From positions 1 to 5,938 of the forward strand of contig JAJDAM010000908.1 of NCBI GenBank assembly GCA_029261905.1: DNA of 5,938 nucleotides. The letters are read 5' to 3'. This stretch comes from Deltaproteobacteria bacterium (GTDB lineage: Bacteria; Myxococcota_A; UBA9160; SMWR01). Each line of letters opens with the position of its first letter. The stretch's first letter is position 1. Position numbers and translations under genes: made by a program. Positions 1 through 5,583 of this stretch are shown here, piece by piece. Below the pieces are notes generated by a model. That model made no database searches and had not been told where the DNA came from. It saw nothing but the letters and a program-made list of their open reading frames with translations.

Positions 1-157
1 GGTCTTCGACCCGTTTTTCACGACGAAACCGGTCGGAGAAGGCACTGGGCTGGGGTTGTCGATTTCGTACGAGATCATCCGCCGGCACGGCGGAGAGATC
101 GTCGCCGCGTCCGGCGGCGAAGGGAGCTGTTTCGAGGTGCGACTCCCCGCCGCTTGA
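1..157 (+). CDS. C-terminal end of a sensor histidine kinase (partial, 5' end outside window)
   Basis: Reading from base 2, the last 51 codons encode the end of a GHKL-type ATPase domain and stop with TGA at 155-157. The visible motifs are the F box (FDPFFTTK), the glycine-rich G2 loop (GEGTGLGLS) and the closing helix and strand (IIRRHGGEI, then a glycine-rich turn and FEVRLP). By family knowledge this domain binds ATP and phosphorylates a histidine that then passes phosphate to a response regulator. The FFTTKP...GTGLGLS form is usual in NtrB/PAS-type soluble or membrane kinases. The sensor domain, the phosphorylated histidine and any partner regulator lie outside the window. It ends 164 bases before the PEP-CTERM gene on the same strand; whether it controls the neighbouring genes cannot be judged. 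The domain assignment is secure and the signal sensed is unknown. Confidence 0.93.
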   Translation, partial: VFDPFFTTKPVGEGTGLGLSISYEIIRRHGGEIVAASGGEGSCFEVRLPAA

Positions 158-178
158 GCGATCGGCTCCCGTTCCAGC

Positions 179-223
179 AGCCTTTCTACAGCCTTTTCAC
201 TGCCTTCCCACGAGCCTTTTCAC
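179..223. repeat. Four near-tandem 11-bp imperfect repeats upstream of the PEP-CTERM gene
   Basis: Four copies of an 11-base unit lie almost head to tail: AGCCTTTCTAC (179-189), AGCCTTTTCAC (190-200), TGCCTTCCCAC (201-211) and, after one extra base, AGCCTTTTCAC (213-223). Copies two and four are identical. The spacing is close to one DNA helical turn, so a protein bound to each copy would sit on the same face. The array is between the kinase stop and the start of the next gene, about 100 bases before that start, where regulatory sites are expected. No known binding motif is recognised. An operator array is inference; a chance pyrimidine-rich repeat is possible. Confidence 0.55.
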
Positions 224-284
224 GCGGGATTCCCATCTCCCTGTATTTTTCTCGCGATAAAGGCGTACAGCTCACCACGTCACT

Positions 285-321
285 CTGAACCGAATCGAAA
301 CGGATTTCAGGGTGATTCACC
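285..321 (+). promoter_or_regulatory. Ribosome binding region with abutting small inverted repeats, before the PEP-CTERM gene
   Basis: CTGAACCG (285-292) can pair with CGG (301-303) and TTCAG (306-310), leaving a two-base bulge. It is followed at once by GGTGATTCACC (311-321), a second inverted repeat with a one-base centre that ends at the ATG at 322. The GGTGA also matches the end of the Shine-Dalgarno consensus, which supports the chosen start. The two dyads together might affect access to the start site, but both stems are short, so a regulatory role is speculative. Confidence 0.4.
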
Positions 322-1023
322 ATGCAGAAGCAATTCACGAGCGGCCTGCTGAGCCCTTGGGCCATCTCGTTGCTCGTCGTCGCGCTCGGGGCGATCGCGC
401 CCGGTACGGCTGGCGCGCTGACTTTCGATTTGAACACCGAGTTCGATACGGGCGTGACGGGCCCTTTTTCAACAGTCGAAATCGATGAGCAGGCGGGTGC
501 ACTGAACTTCGTGATCTCGCTGAATCTGGACCCGCTCGGCGCGGACTCGGACCTGCACGTGTTCTACTTCAACCTCGACGCGGCCATCACCGGATTGACG
601 ATTGGGGATACCAATGCGCCGACGACCGAGTACGTGCTGAGCCCCGACCCCTCGGTGGCCGGCGGTGCCGGCAGTGCCTTCGATTGGGAGGTCCATTTCG
701 GAAACGGCGCCGGCGCGAAGGGAAATGGAAAGCTTCGGTCCGCCAGCTTCACGCTGACTGCCGACCAGGACCTTTCCATCGCGGATCTGCTTCTTTCGTC
801 GTTTGCTTCGGGGAACACGATCGAAGCCCAGATGGCAGCGCACATTCAGGGCACCAGTACGCTGACGGGGGCATCCTCCGAGACGATCGGTGGAATGGCT
901 TCCAGCGTCCAACCCATCCCAGAGCCTTCGACAGCGGCGCTGGTAGCCGGCGCCCTCGCGCTACTGGGTTGCCGGGGTCGAAGTGTGATGCGAAGCCCGC
1001 GAATCGACGGAGTCCGCACCTGA
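322..1023 (+). CDS. Secreted PEP-CTERM sorting-domain protein
   Basis: The 233-residue product has an N-terminal export signal (hydrophobic run near residues 13-30, probable cleavage near GAGTA-type residues 30-32). Its middle is low in cysteine and beta-rich, with short strands such as VISLNLDPL and SFTLTADQDL and the stretch IEAQMAAHIQ, seen in many PEP-CTERM proteins. It ends in a classic sorting signal: PEPST at 200-204, a hydrophobic helix to about residue 216, then Arg 218 and 220. In this protein class an exosortase is known to recognise the motif in the inner membrane, cleave it and pass the protein to the cell surface or matrix, usually together with exopolysaccharide. No exosortase gene is in the window. 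A 13-residue tail beyond the last arginine of the cluster is longer than usual. The start is supported by GGTGA six bases before ATG. The specific role is unknown; the class is clear. Confidence 0.9.
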   Translation: MQKQFTSGLLSPWAISLLVVALGAIAPGTAGALTFDLNTEFDTGVTGPFSTVEIDEQAGALNFVISLNLDPLGADSDLHVFYFNLDAAITGLTIGDTNAPTTEYVLSPDPSVAGGAGSAFDWEVHFGNGAGAKGNGKLRSASFTLTADQDLSIADLLLSSFASGNTIEAQMAAHIQGTSTLTGASSETIGGMASSVQPIPEPSTAALVAGALALLGCRGRSVMRSPRIDGVRT

Positions 1024-1050
1024 CCTAGATCGTTCCTGGCGGCCGAACCC

Positions 1051-1572
1051 ATGAGCGGGAAACAGACTTCCGAGCAACCCGACGAACGACTGTTCGACCC
1101 AGCGACCCGCGCCGCCATCCGGGCCGAAACCCAGCGGCCGTACGCGATCGCTTTCGGAGTCACCGCATTCGTAATAGCCGGCTTGGTGGGCGGCCTCCAT
1201 TACGAAGAAATACCGTTTCTCGCCTACCTGCTCGACTACTGTTCTCCACAGGCTCATCGGTACGAGTGCAGCTACCCCATGGGTCTCGACTGGCTGGCGG
1301 CCGGAATCACGTTCGCGTTTTGCGGCATCGCCCTCGCCACCGTGCTCCGATATCGCCGAATTCATCCGACCGTAACCTGCCTGCTCTGCGATCGGCGTGG
1401 TTGGATCCTCGATTTGGATGCGAACGCAGGAAATTGTCCTCACTGTGGCCACGATCGATTCCGCTACCGCGCAATTGAGGGCGCCGGCGTTCCAGTCGTG
1501 CGTGTCATTGATTTCGACGCGATCGAGGGGTCTCAACTGCTGCAGCTGCGACGAACCGAAAATAGGTTGTGA
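1051..1572 (+). CDS. Two-helix membrane protein with C-terminal zinc ribbon, function unknown
   Basis: The 173-residue product is not a family I recognise. Two hydrophobic segments are visible at about residues 31-48 and 80-98. The second is followed by RYRR (100-103), which by the positive-inside rule puts the C-terminus in the cytoplasm. The loop between the helices (49-79) holds Cys64 and Cys73, which could form a disulfide outside the membrane. The cytoplasmic part has paired cysteines CLLC (110-113) and CPHC (129-132), a standard four-cysteine zinc ribbon, then a short hydrophilic tail. Zinc ribbons of this kind bind nucleic acid or protein; neither can be assigned here. It starts 27 bases after the PEP-CTERM gene on the same strand, so joint transcription is likely. 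The ribosome site is weak (GGCGG eight bases before ATG). Its stop codon touches the stop of the opposing gene. Confidence 0.82.
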   Translation: MSGKQTSEQPDERLFDPATRAAIRAETQRPYAIAFGVTAFVIAGLVGGLHYEEIPFLAYLLDYCSPQAHRYECSYPMGLDWLAAGITFAFCGIALATVLRYRRIHPTVTCLLCDRRGWILDLDANAGNCPHCGHDRFRYRAIEGAGVPVVRVIDFDAIEGSQLLQLRRTENRL

Positions 1573-2742
1573 TCATCCCGCTCGATTCGAAGCGACCGAC
1601 TCACGAACTACACATTCTGCCGATCGCCGCCGGTACGATCGGGTCGCTCGTCGAGCACGCCGCAACCCTGCCAGCGTCCACAACGCGGCCAGCCCAATGG
1701 CTCCCGACCCCGGTTCGGGCAGCGTGATCGACACGGTGCCGGTGTCGAACGTCAGATCGAAGCTCAGCGAGTTGTCGGAGATCGGGTTGCCGTCCCAAAG
1801 CAGCGTGGTTTCGAAGCTGCGCATCTGCCCGGCGCTGAGGTTGCCCTGTGAATCGGGGACGATCCGGTCGATGAGATCCGCGTCGCCGGTTTGCAACGCA
1901 ATTGCGACATCGCTCTCGACCGCACCGAGCGCGGTACCGATCGCGGTGATCAGGCTCGACGCGTCGGCCTCGAGCACGAGCGATGCGCCGGTTCCCAATT
2001 GCGTGACGAGTGTGTCGAAGGAGGTTTCGACGCCCCCGCCGGACAAGAAAACCGGTTCGATGCGCGCGTCTCCGAGCGCCTGGCTGACCTGCATGACCGA
2101 CGGGTAGTCTTCGCCGCTTCCGGGCGGGTTCCCGTCGAGAGTGGTGTCGCCGTTGTTCGCGGGTGCCGAGCCGTGGTCGCCGGCTTCGTGGTAGGTCGAA
2201 TCGGTGGCGAGGATGGCAACGCGCAGCGAATCCGCGCGAAAGCCGACCTCTCCTTCCGAACGCAAACCGACTTGTTGCAACGACGACAATTGTGACTCGG
2301 GTTCGTCCATCCCCGAGCCGAATGTGATGTTGTCGATCAGGGTCTGCCACGTCGTGACATCACTCGTCACCGCCAGCTCGGTCCGGTATTCGTAATCACT
2401 GACGGTTCCGAATGGCCCCACCGGCTTGTCGACAAACGTCCCGAGACCGAATCGGGTATCGGGGTTCATCGCACGCAACCCGCTCGAAAGCGCCTGCGTG
2501 GTCACCTTCAGCACCTGCAGATCGCCGAGGAAACTGGCACCGGCTTCGACGACGAGGAACGTATCGGTCGGTCGTTGCGTCCACTCGGGAACCGTCACAT
2601 CGAACGAGATCACGAGGGGGATGTTCGGGATCAGCAGAACTTCGAAGTCGTTTCCGTTTTGGATGATGACTTCGCTCGCGACCGCGGGCGATCCAGCGAC
2701 ACAGAGCATCGCCAGCAGCACGGTGAGCGTGTGAGATCGCAC
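1573..2742 (-). CDS. PEP-CTERM surface protein with integrin-beta-like hybrid/VWA region
   Basis: The 389-residue product starts at GTG (2742), five bases after a strong GGAGG. It has an export signal (residues 1-23, ending AVAS). Residues about 30-58 and 277-340 resemble the two halves of an integrin beta hybrid domain, with a beta-I (VWA) domain inserted between them at about 59-275. Matches to integrin beta chains, recalled by eye, are RFGLGTFVDKPVGPF (97-111), MDEPE (145-149), ATDSTYHEAGD (179-189) and DYPSVMQVSQAL (212-223). In integrins these segments carry the SyMBS aspartate, the Asp-x-Pro-Glu metal ligands and the third MIDAS loop. The first MIDAS motif, DxSxS, is altered to EAGAS (66-70). 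The C-terminus is LPEPGSG (341-347), a hydrophobic helix (348-360) and an arginine cluster, a PEP-CTERM signal for exosortase sorting. A 16-residue tail follows RRR. It is probably a surface adhesion or protein-binding module; the ligand is unknown. Confidence 0.88.
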   Translation of the reverse strand: MRSHTLTVLLAMLCVAGSPAVASEVIIQNGNDFEVLLIPNIPLVISFDVTVPEWTQRPTDTFLVVEAGASFLGDLQVLKVTTQALSSGLRAMNPDTRFGLGTFVDKPVGPFGTVSDYEYRTELAVTSDVTTWQTLIDNITFGSGMDEPESQLSSLQQVGLRSEGEVGFRADSLRVAILATDSTYHEAGDHGSAPANNGDTTLDGNPPGSGEDYPSVMQVSQALGDARIEPVFLSGGGVETSFDTLVTQLGTGASLVLEADASSLITAIGTALGAVESDVAIALQTGDADLIDRIVPDSQGNLSAGQMRSFETTLLWDGNPISDNSLSFDLTFDTGTVSITLPEPGSGAIGLAALWTLAGLRRARRATRSYRRRSAECVVRESVASNRAG

Positions 2743-2752
2743 GGATACCTCC

Positions 2753-2769
2753 CCAAGTGGATGACTTGG
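2753..2769 (-). promoter_or_regulatory. Perfect 6-bp inverted repeat next to the ribosome site of the integrin-like gene
   Basis: CCAAGT (2753-2758) and ACTTGG (2764-2769) are exact reverse complements around a five-base loop. In the leftward transcript the 3' arm ends directly against the GGAGG that serves the GTG at 2742. The hairpin could stack next to the ribosome site and affect initiation, or it could be a protein site. The stem is short, so the dyad is certain but its role is inferred. The rest of the 130-base gap (2743-2872) shows no clear promoter and no hairpin with a U-tract. Confidence 0.45.
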
Positions 2770-2872
2770 CAGTCCCGAGGATATCCGACCAGCAGCGAGT
2801 GGCGACAGTCGATGGAAGGATGGCGCGAGGCGCCCGCGGCATGAGCAGCGGACGCCTCACCACCGGTCGCCA

Positions 2873-3154
2873 TCAGCCGCCGAGCGCGGCCTTGACCTTG
2901 TTCAGCACGTCGATGTTCTTCTGGAGGCCACTGACGTGCTCCTCCATCTCGACAATCGTCTGGCCCAACTGGGTCGCCTGGCCGAGCATGCCCTCTGATT
3001 CAGCCGCCTTGCTGATCATGTCGCCACCCATTTTCTTTCCCATTTCGCCGAGTTGGGCGTTTGCGGGCGATTGCATCGTTCCGAACAAGTATCCGAATGA
3101 AAAGACCGCTGCGATCAACGCACCGCGGGTTACCGTCCTCAAGCTGCTTGTCAT
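2873..3154 (-). CDS. Small exported protein with a probable coiled-coil mature region
   Basis: The product is 93 residues from the ATG at 3154. That start is preferred because AAGGA lies six bases upstream; in-frame ATGs at 3181 and 3307 lack a ribosome site. Residues 1-33 form a signal peptide or anchor: a basic start (RTVTRG), a hydrophobic run (ALIAAVFSFGYLFG) and a possible cleavage site at PANAQ. The mature part is short, charged and rich in methionine, glycine and leucine, with spacing that fits an amphipathic or coiled-coil helix (LGQTIVEMEEHVSGLQKNIDVLNKVKAAL). It has no cysteine. I do not recognise the family. It probably acts in the periplasm or envelope, perhaps by self-association. 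It lies 130 bases before the integrin-like gene on the same strand, so co-transcription is possible. Confidence 0.75.
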   Translation of the reverse strand: MTSSLRTVTRGALIAAVFSFGYLFGTMQSPANAQLGEMGKKMGGDMISKAAESEGMLGQATQLGQTIVEMEEHVSGLQKNIDVLNKVKAALGG

Positions 3155-3179
3155 GATGTTTCCTTGTTTGTTGTCGTTC

Positions 3180-3195
3180 ATTGATTGATTGATTG
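3180..3195 (-). repeat. Tetranucleotide repeat (ATTG)4 in the leader of the small exported protein gene
   Basis: Four exact copies of ATTG on the plus strand (CAAT on the transcript) lie 26 to 41 bases before the chosen ATG at 3154, directly against an alternative in-frame ATG at 3181. Short repeats of this kind can slip in replication. Four copies are few for phase variation, and the favoured start lies downstream of the repeat, so length changes would alter the leader and not the protein. Confidence 0.5.
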
Positions 3196-3212
3196 GTGGA
3201 TCCGTGTCGGCT

Positions 3213-3244
3213 CGGTCGGCCGAGCACCTGCCGAGGACCGACCG
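3213..3244 (-). promoter_or_regulatory. GC-rich 7-bp inverted repeat between the flavoprotein and small exported protein genes
   Basis: CGGTCGG (3213-3219) pairs exactly with CCGACCG (3238-3244) across 18 bases. The left part also forms a local dyad CTCGGTCGGCCGAG (3211-3224), so two folds compete. No U-rich run follows in the leftward direction, which argues against an intrinsic terminator for the flavoprotein gene. It may be a leader structure or an operator of the downstream gene. Nothing else is clear in the 205-base gap 3155-3359 apart from the ATTG repeat and the AAGGA ribosome site. Confidence 0.4.
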
Positions 3245-3359
3245 CGCCGCTTTGCGACGAAATGGCGTCCGATGAAATTCAGTCCCAGCGCAACAAACCC
3301 GCTGCACCGGACCTTCCCGACCCGAATCTACAGAAGCATGAGCGACAGCGACTAGCCGA

Positions 3360-3953
3360 TCACTCCCGCGTGAACCCCTTCGGGAATGGAAACGGCACGC
3401 TGGTATGGATCGTCGCGAACTGGCTCGGGTGCAAATAGGCCAGCAGAGGATGTTCGCGAACGATGTCGTGGTCGAACGTGCCGGCGCTGCGGATCTCGTC
3501 CGGCGAAGCCCACGCCGCGACGACTCGTCCGATCAGCAATTCGTCGTCACCGAGGTCATCGATCACCCGGTCCAGCTGACACTCCACGTTCAGTGAACAC
3601 CCCGCGAGGAACTCACCCTCGATTTTCTCCGCGGCAACGGTAGGGATTCCCTTCAGAGACTTTTTCTCGCCGTCTTCGCATCGGGGCTCCGCGGCGGCGC
3701 TGGTCATGACGATGTGTTTTGGCCCGGGCCAACTCACCGTGAAGGCCTGCTCCCGCACCGCATTGCGATAGGTGGCGTGGCTCGGCCGGCATACGAATCC
3801 CAGGTGTTGCGGGGTCAACATCACGATCCGATGTTTCGGCGCGAAATCGTGGCCACCATCCGGCTCGCGGGTGCCGACCACCACGAGCGGAGATACCTGA
3901 AAGACACGGTCCCAAAGCAAACCGTCGAGTTCGAGCGCAACCAAGTCCGACAT
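3360..3953 (-). CDS. Flavin reductase-like FMN-binding split-barrel protein
   Basis: The product is 197 residues from the ATG at 3953, which has a perfect AGGAGG six bases upstream. An in-frame ATG at 3977 lacks a ribosome site. The sequence follows the flavin reductase-like domain (FMN-binding split barrel): a first strand after SPLVVVGTRE (21-30), APKHRIVMLTPQHLGFVC (38-55) in place of the usual FMN-phosphate loop region, HATYRNAVREQAFTVSW (59-75), then a later strand pair with LNVECQLDRVID (121-132) and LLIGRVVAAWA (139-149), and a closing LLAYLHPSQFATI (170-182). Family members bind FMN and reduce flavin with NAD(P)H or act as flavin-dependent reductases in the cytoplasm. It has no signal peptide, unlike its neighbours. 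The substrate is unknown. It stands alone, with gaps of 229 and 205 bases on its two sides. Confidence 0.85.
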   Translation of the reverse strand: MSDLVALELDGLLWDRVFQVSPLVVVGTREPDGGHDFAPKHRIVMLTPQHLGFVCRPSHATYRNAVREQAFTVSWPGPKHIVMTSAAAEPRCEDGEKKSLKGIPTVAAEKIEGEFLAGCSLNVECQLDRVIDDLGDDELLIGRVVAAWASPDEIRSAGTFDHDIVREHPLLAYLHPSQFATIHTSVPFPFPKGFTRE

Positions 3954-3977
3954 GTCGTTCCTCCTGCGGAACGACAT
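3952..3977 (-). promoter_or_regulatory. Perfect 10-bp hairpin containing the ribosome site and start codon of the flavoprotein gene
   Basis: ATGTCGTTCC (3952-3961) and GGAACGACAT (3968-3977) are exact reverse complements around a six-base loop. In the leftward transcript the loop reads GCAGGA, so AGGAGG lies partly in the loop and partly in the 3' arm, and the first two bases of the AUG at 3953 close the stem. Folding would hide the start codon. This layout suits translational control, for example by temperature, a protein or a ligand, or a protein-binding DNA dyad. The pairing is directly visible; the control function is inferred. Confidence 0.65.
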
Positions 3978-4048
3978 CGCAAGAAGCGGGCCAGCGTGAG
4001 AATTGCGGAGCGAGCTCATGACGCTCGGGGATCCGAATCAATGGGGCG

Positions 4049-4064
4049 TTGTGGCACACCACAA
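4049..4064. promoter_or_regulatory. Inverted repeat TTGTGG-CACA-CCACAA, candidate operator
   Basis: Six-base perfect arms (4049-4054 and 4059-4064) around four bases lie about 96 bases before the flavoprotein start and about 120 bases beyond the stop of the upstream gene. Size and symmetry fit a dimeric repressor site. No U-tract follows, so a terminator is less likely. An 11-base string, CGTTGTGGCAC (4047-4057), recurs in reverse orientation at 5908-5918 near the other control region. The rest of the gap 3954-4182 shows no recognisable promoter. Confidence 0.4.
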
Positions 4065-4182
4065 TCTCCGAACACAGATTCCAAACGCAGCACGACCCAT
4101 GGGATGCGCGAACCACTCGGGCTCATGCTTCTCACGGGTCGTGTTTGGCGATTTGGATCGAGCGACGGGACCGCCCCCGCTG

Positions 4183-5562
4183 TTACATCAGCCCGATTCC
4201 GTTGTTGATCTCGTCGCCGCACGCGTTGGCTTCAGTGAAGAATCCATTGTCGATGTCATCGAAGATCTGTTCGAGCGCGTCGCCAATCGTGAGATCCTCG
4301 CCACAACTGTTTTCGAAGATCACGTTGGACTCGAACAGTGCGCACTTTTCGTTGTCCGGGGCGAGGTCTCCGGCAGCCAAATTCAGCAGCAGCGCGGCGA
4401 GGGCCCGATAGGCCTGGTTTTCCGCACCACCCTGGGTCGAGACCGCTGCGAGCAGATCGTCGCTATCCGCAAAGACCCCTTCCGAAAGTACGACTGCCTC
4501 CGCCACGATTTCATCGAAATTCTTGTTGAAGAACTTCAGCAAGCCACGCTTGCCGGCCGCGCGGTTCTTCCAGAAACCAGGCGTACATGCGAGCGGGGGA
4601 TTGGTCTCCTCGGGCCCGGGTACCGACACGGCCGCCGCGAGCCAGGTGATCGACGCCGAACCTACCGGACACGAGTCGAGCATGCCGGATATCGGTTGTA
4701 CCGTGAACTGCGAAGCCGTGGCGGGAATCGGGACCGGGACCGTGAACGTATCCCAGAAGTTCCCGTCGACACTCGCGAACGGATCGACGATTTCTACCGG
4801 TGCTCCGACGTCGAAACTGATTCGAAGCGCGTTCGGCGGCGGCGGGGCGTCCTGCCCAACGCTGCCCACGAACAGGCTGAGCTGGCCCGTACGTGCGATG
4901 TCAGTCGATTCGAACAGGAAAGTCTGCGGAATGGTGGTCTTGCGCGGCTCCGGGAAGCGACAGAATGCGAGATCGACACCATCGCGGATCGCGATCTCGC
5001 TCAAAGTGCCACCGTCATCGTAGATGACGATCACGCCCGCGCCCTGGTTTCCATTGACCAGGTTCGGGCCAGCCAGATAGTCGAGCCCCGAGACATCGAG
5101 GACATTCGCGCCGGGCACCACCAAAGGAGCACCGGAACCATCGAGTGCATCCGTCACATCGGCACGATACGCGTCGACGTGTATCTCACCACCGAAGTCG
5201 AAGAAGAACGCGGGGCCACCGATCAACGTGCCGGTGATCTCGCTGCCGTTCACGACAATCGTGTCATCGTCGTTCAAACCCGGAACTCCACCGAGCATCT
5301 GTCCTGACCAGTAGAGCAGAACCTGAACGACCGTCGCGTCGCCCGGTACGGTGAACTCGATCGTTCCCGGCTGGCCGGCGAACGGAGGCCCATCGGTATT
5401 GAGCCCTGTGCCGGCCGCGACAAAGTCGGTTCCGACTCCGATCGGGATATCCGGCACACCCAGGGTTTCGGTGAAAATGACGCACGCCATGGCGCTGCTG
5501 ACGAGTAGAGCGCCGATGAAAAGTCGAGTTCGAGTCGAGTACTGCACTGCTTTGTTCTCCAT
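4183..5562 (-). CDS. Large secreted protein with YWSG/DG-type beta domain and C-terminal CTPGFWKN module
   Basis: The 459-residue product has an N-terminal export signal (hydrophobic residues 14-26). Cys27 after SSAMA might be a lipid attachment site, though the lipobox is imperfect. Residues about 65-310 look like a beta-sandwich module common in bacterial surface proteins (DUF3344-like by memory): VVQVLLYWSG (78-87), DDTIVVNG (99-106), YRADVTDAL (132-140), GAGVIVIYDDGG (174-185) and IRDGVDL (192-198). A linker near 311-325 leads to CTPGFWKNR (326-334), a motif that opens a cysteine-bearing helical module at the C-terminus of many secreted bacterial proteins; later cysteines are at 407, 420 and 448. 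No PEP-CTERM or other C-terminal anchor is seen. The role is unknown, probably extracellular or surface. The ribosome site before ATG 5562 is poor. A sigma-54-like promoter about 250 bases upstream points at this gene. Confidence 0.88.
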   Translation of the reverse strand: MENKAVQYSTRTRLFIGALLVSSAMACVIFTETLGVPDIPIGVGTDFVAAGTGLNTDGPPFAGQPGTIEFTVPGDATVVQVLLYWSGQMLGGVPGLNDDDTIVVNGSEITGTLIGGPAFFFDFGGEIHVDAYRADVTDALDGSGAPLVVPGANVLDVSGLDYLAGPNLVNGNQGAGVIVIYDDGGTLSEIAIRDGVDLAFCRFPEPRKTTIPQTFLFESTDIARTGQLSLFVGSVGQDAPPPPNALRISFDVGAPVEIVDPFASVDGNFWDTFTVPVPIPATASQFTVQPISGMLDSCPVGSASITWLAAAVSVPGPEETNPPLACTPGFWKNRAAGKRGLLKFFNKNFDEIVAEAVVLSEGVFADSDDLLAAVSTQGGAENQAYRALAALLLNLAAGDLAPDNEKCALFESNVIFENSCGEDLTIGDALEQIFDDIDNGFFTEANACGDEINNGIGLM

Positions 5563-5583
5563 TTATTGCCAACTACCAAGTGT

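Noticed and set aside
1..157. Kinase fragment as PrsK of the PEP-CTERM regulatory pair
   Set aside because: The FFTTKP...GTGLGLS signature is the common NtrB/PAS-type form and does not match the PrsK end as I recall it; too little sequence is present to claim more.
961..1536. 191-codon minus-strand frame opposite the zinc-ribbon gene
   Set aside because: The plus strand encodes clear membrane helices and a CxxC pair; the minus frame shows neither signal nor domain.
1397..2107. 236-codon plus-strand frame crossing the convergent gene ends
   Set aside because: It overlaps two well-supported genes in wrong frames and its product has no recognisable features.
1601..2350. 249-codon minus-strand frame overlapping the integrin-like gene
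   Set aside because: It is a frame-shifted shadow, extremely rich in arginine, with no domain; the other frame has signal peptide, VWA and PEP-CTERM features.
3213..3244. Intrinsic terminator after the flavoprotein gene
   Set aside because: The stem is GC-rich but no U-run follows in the transcript, and the loop is long.
3155..3307. Longer N-terminus for the small exported protein (ATG at 3307 or 3181)
   Set aside because: Neither start has a ribosome site, and the longer form would place a charged cysteine-containing stretch before the signal peptide; AAGGA precedes the ATG at 3154.
3954..4019. Longer N-terminus for the flavoprotein (ATG at 4019 or 3977)
   Set aside because: No ribosome site precedes either; AGGAGG is placed ideally for 3953. 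The ATG at 3977 arises from the hairpin's symmetry.
4050..4065. TGGCAC at 4050 and, on the minus strand, at 5915 as sigma-54 -24 elements
   Set aside because: Neither has GC ten bases after the GG, so both fail the spacing that the 5813-5828 site meets.
4003..5307. 434-codon open frame on the plus strand, antisense to the large secreted protein gene
   Set aside because: Its codons are the exact complements of the minus-strand codons, so it stays open only because TTA, CTA and TCA are rare in the real gene. The product is arginine-rich with no recognisable domain, whereas the minus-strand protein has an export signal and known motifs.
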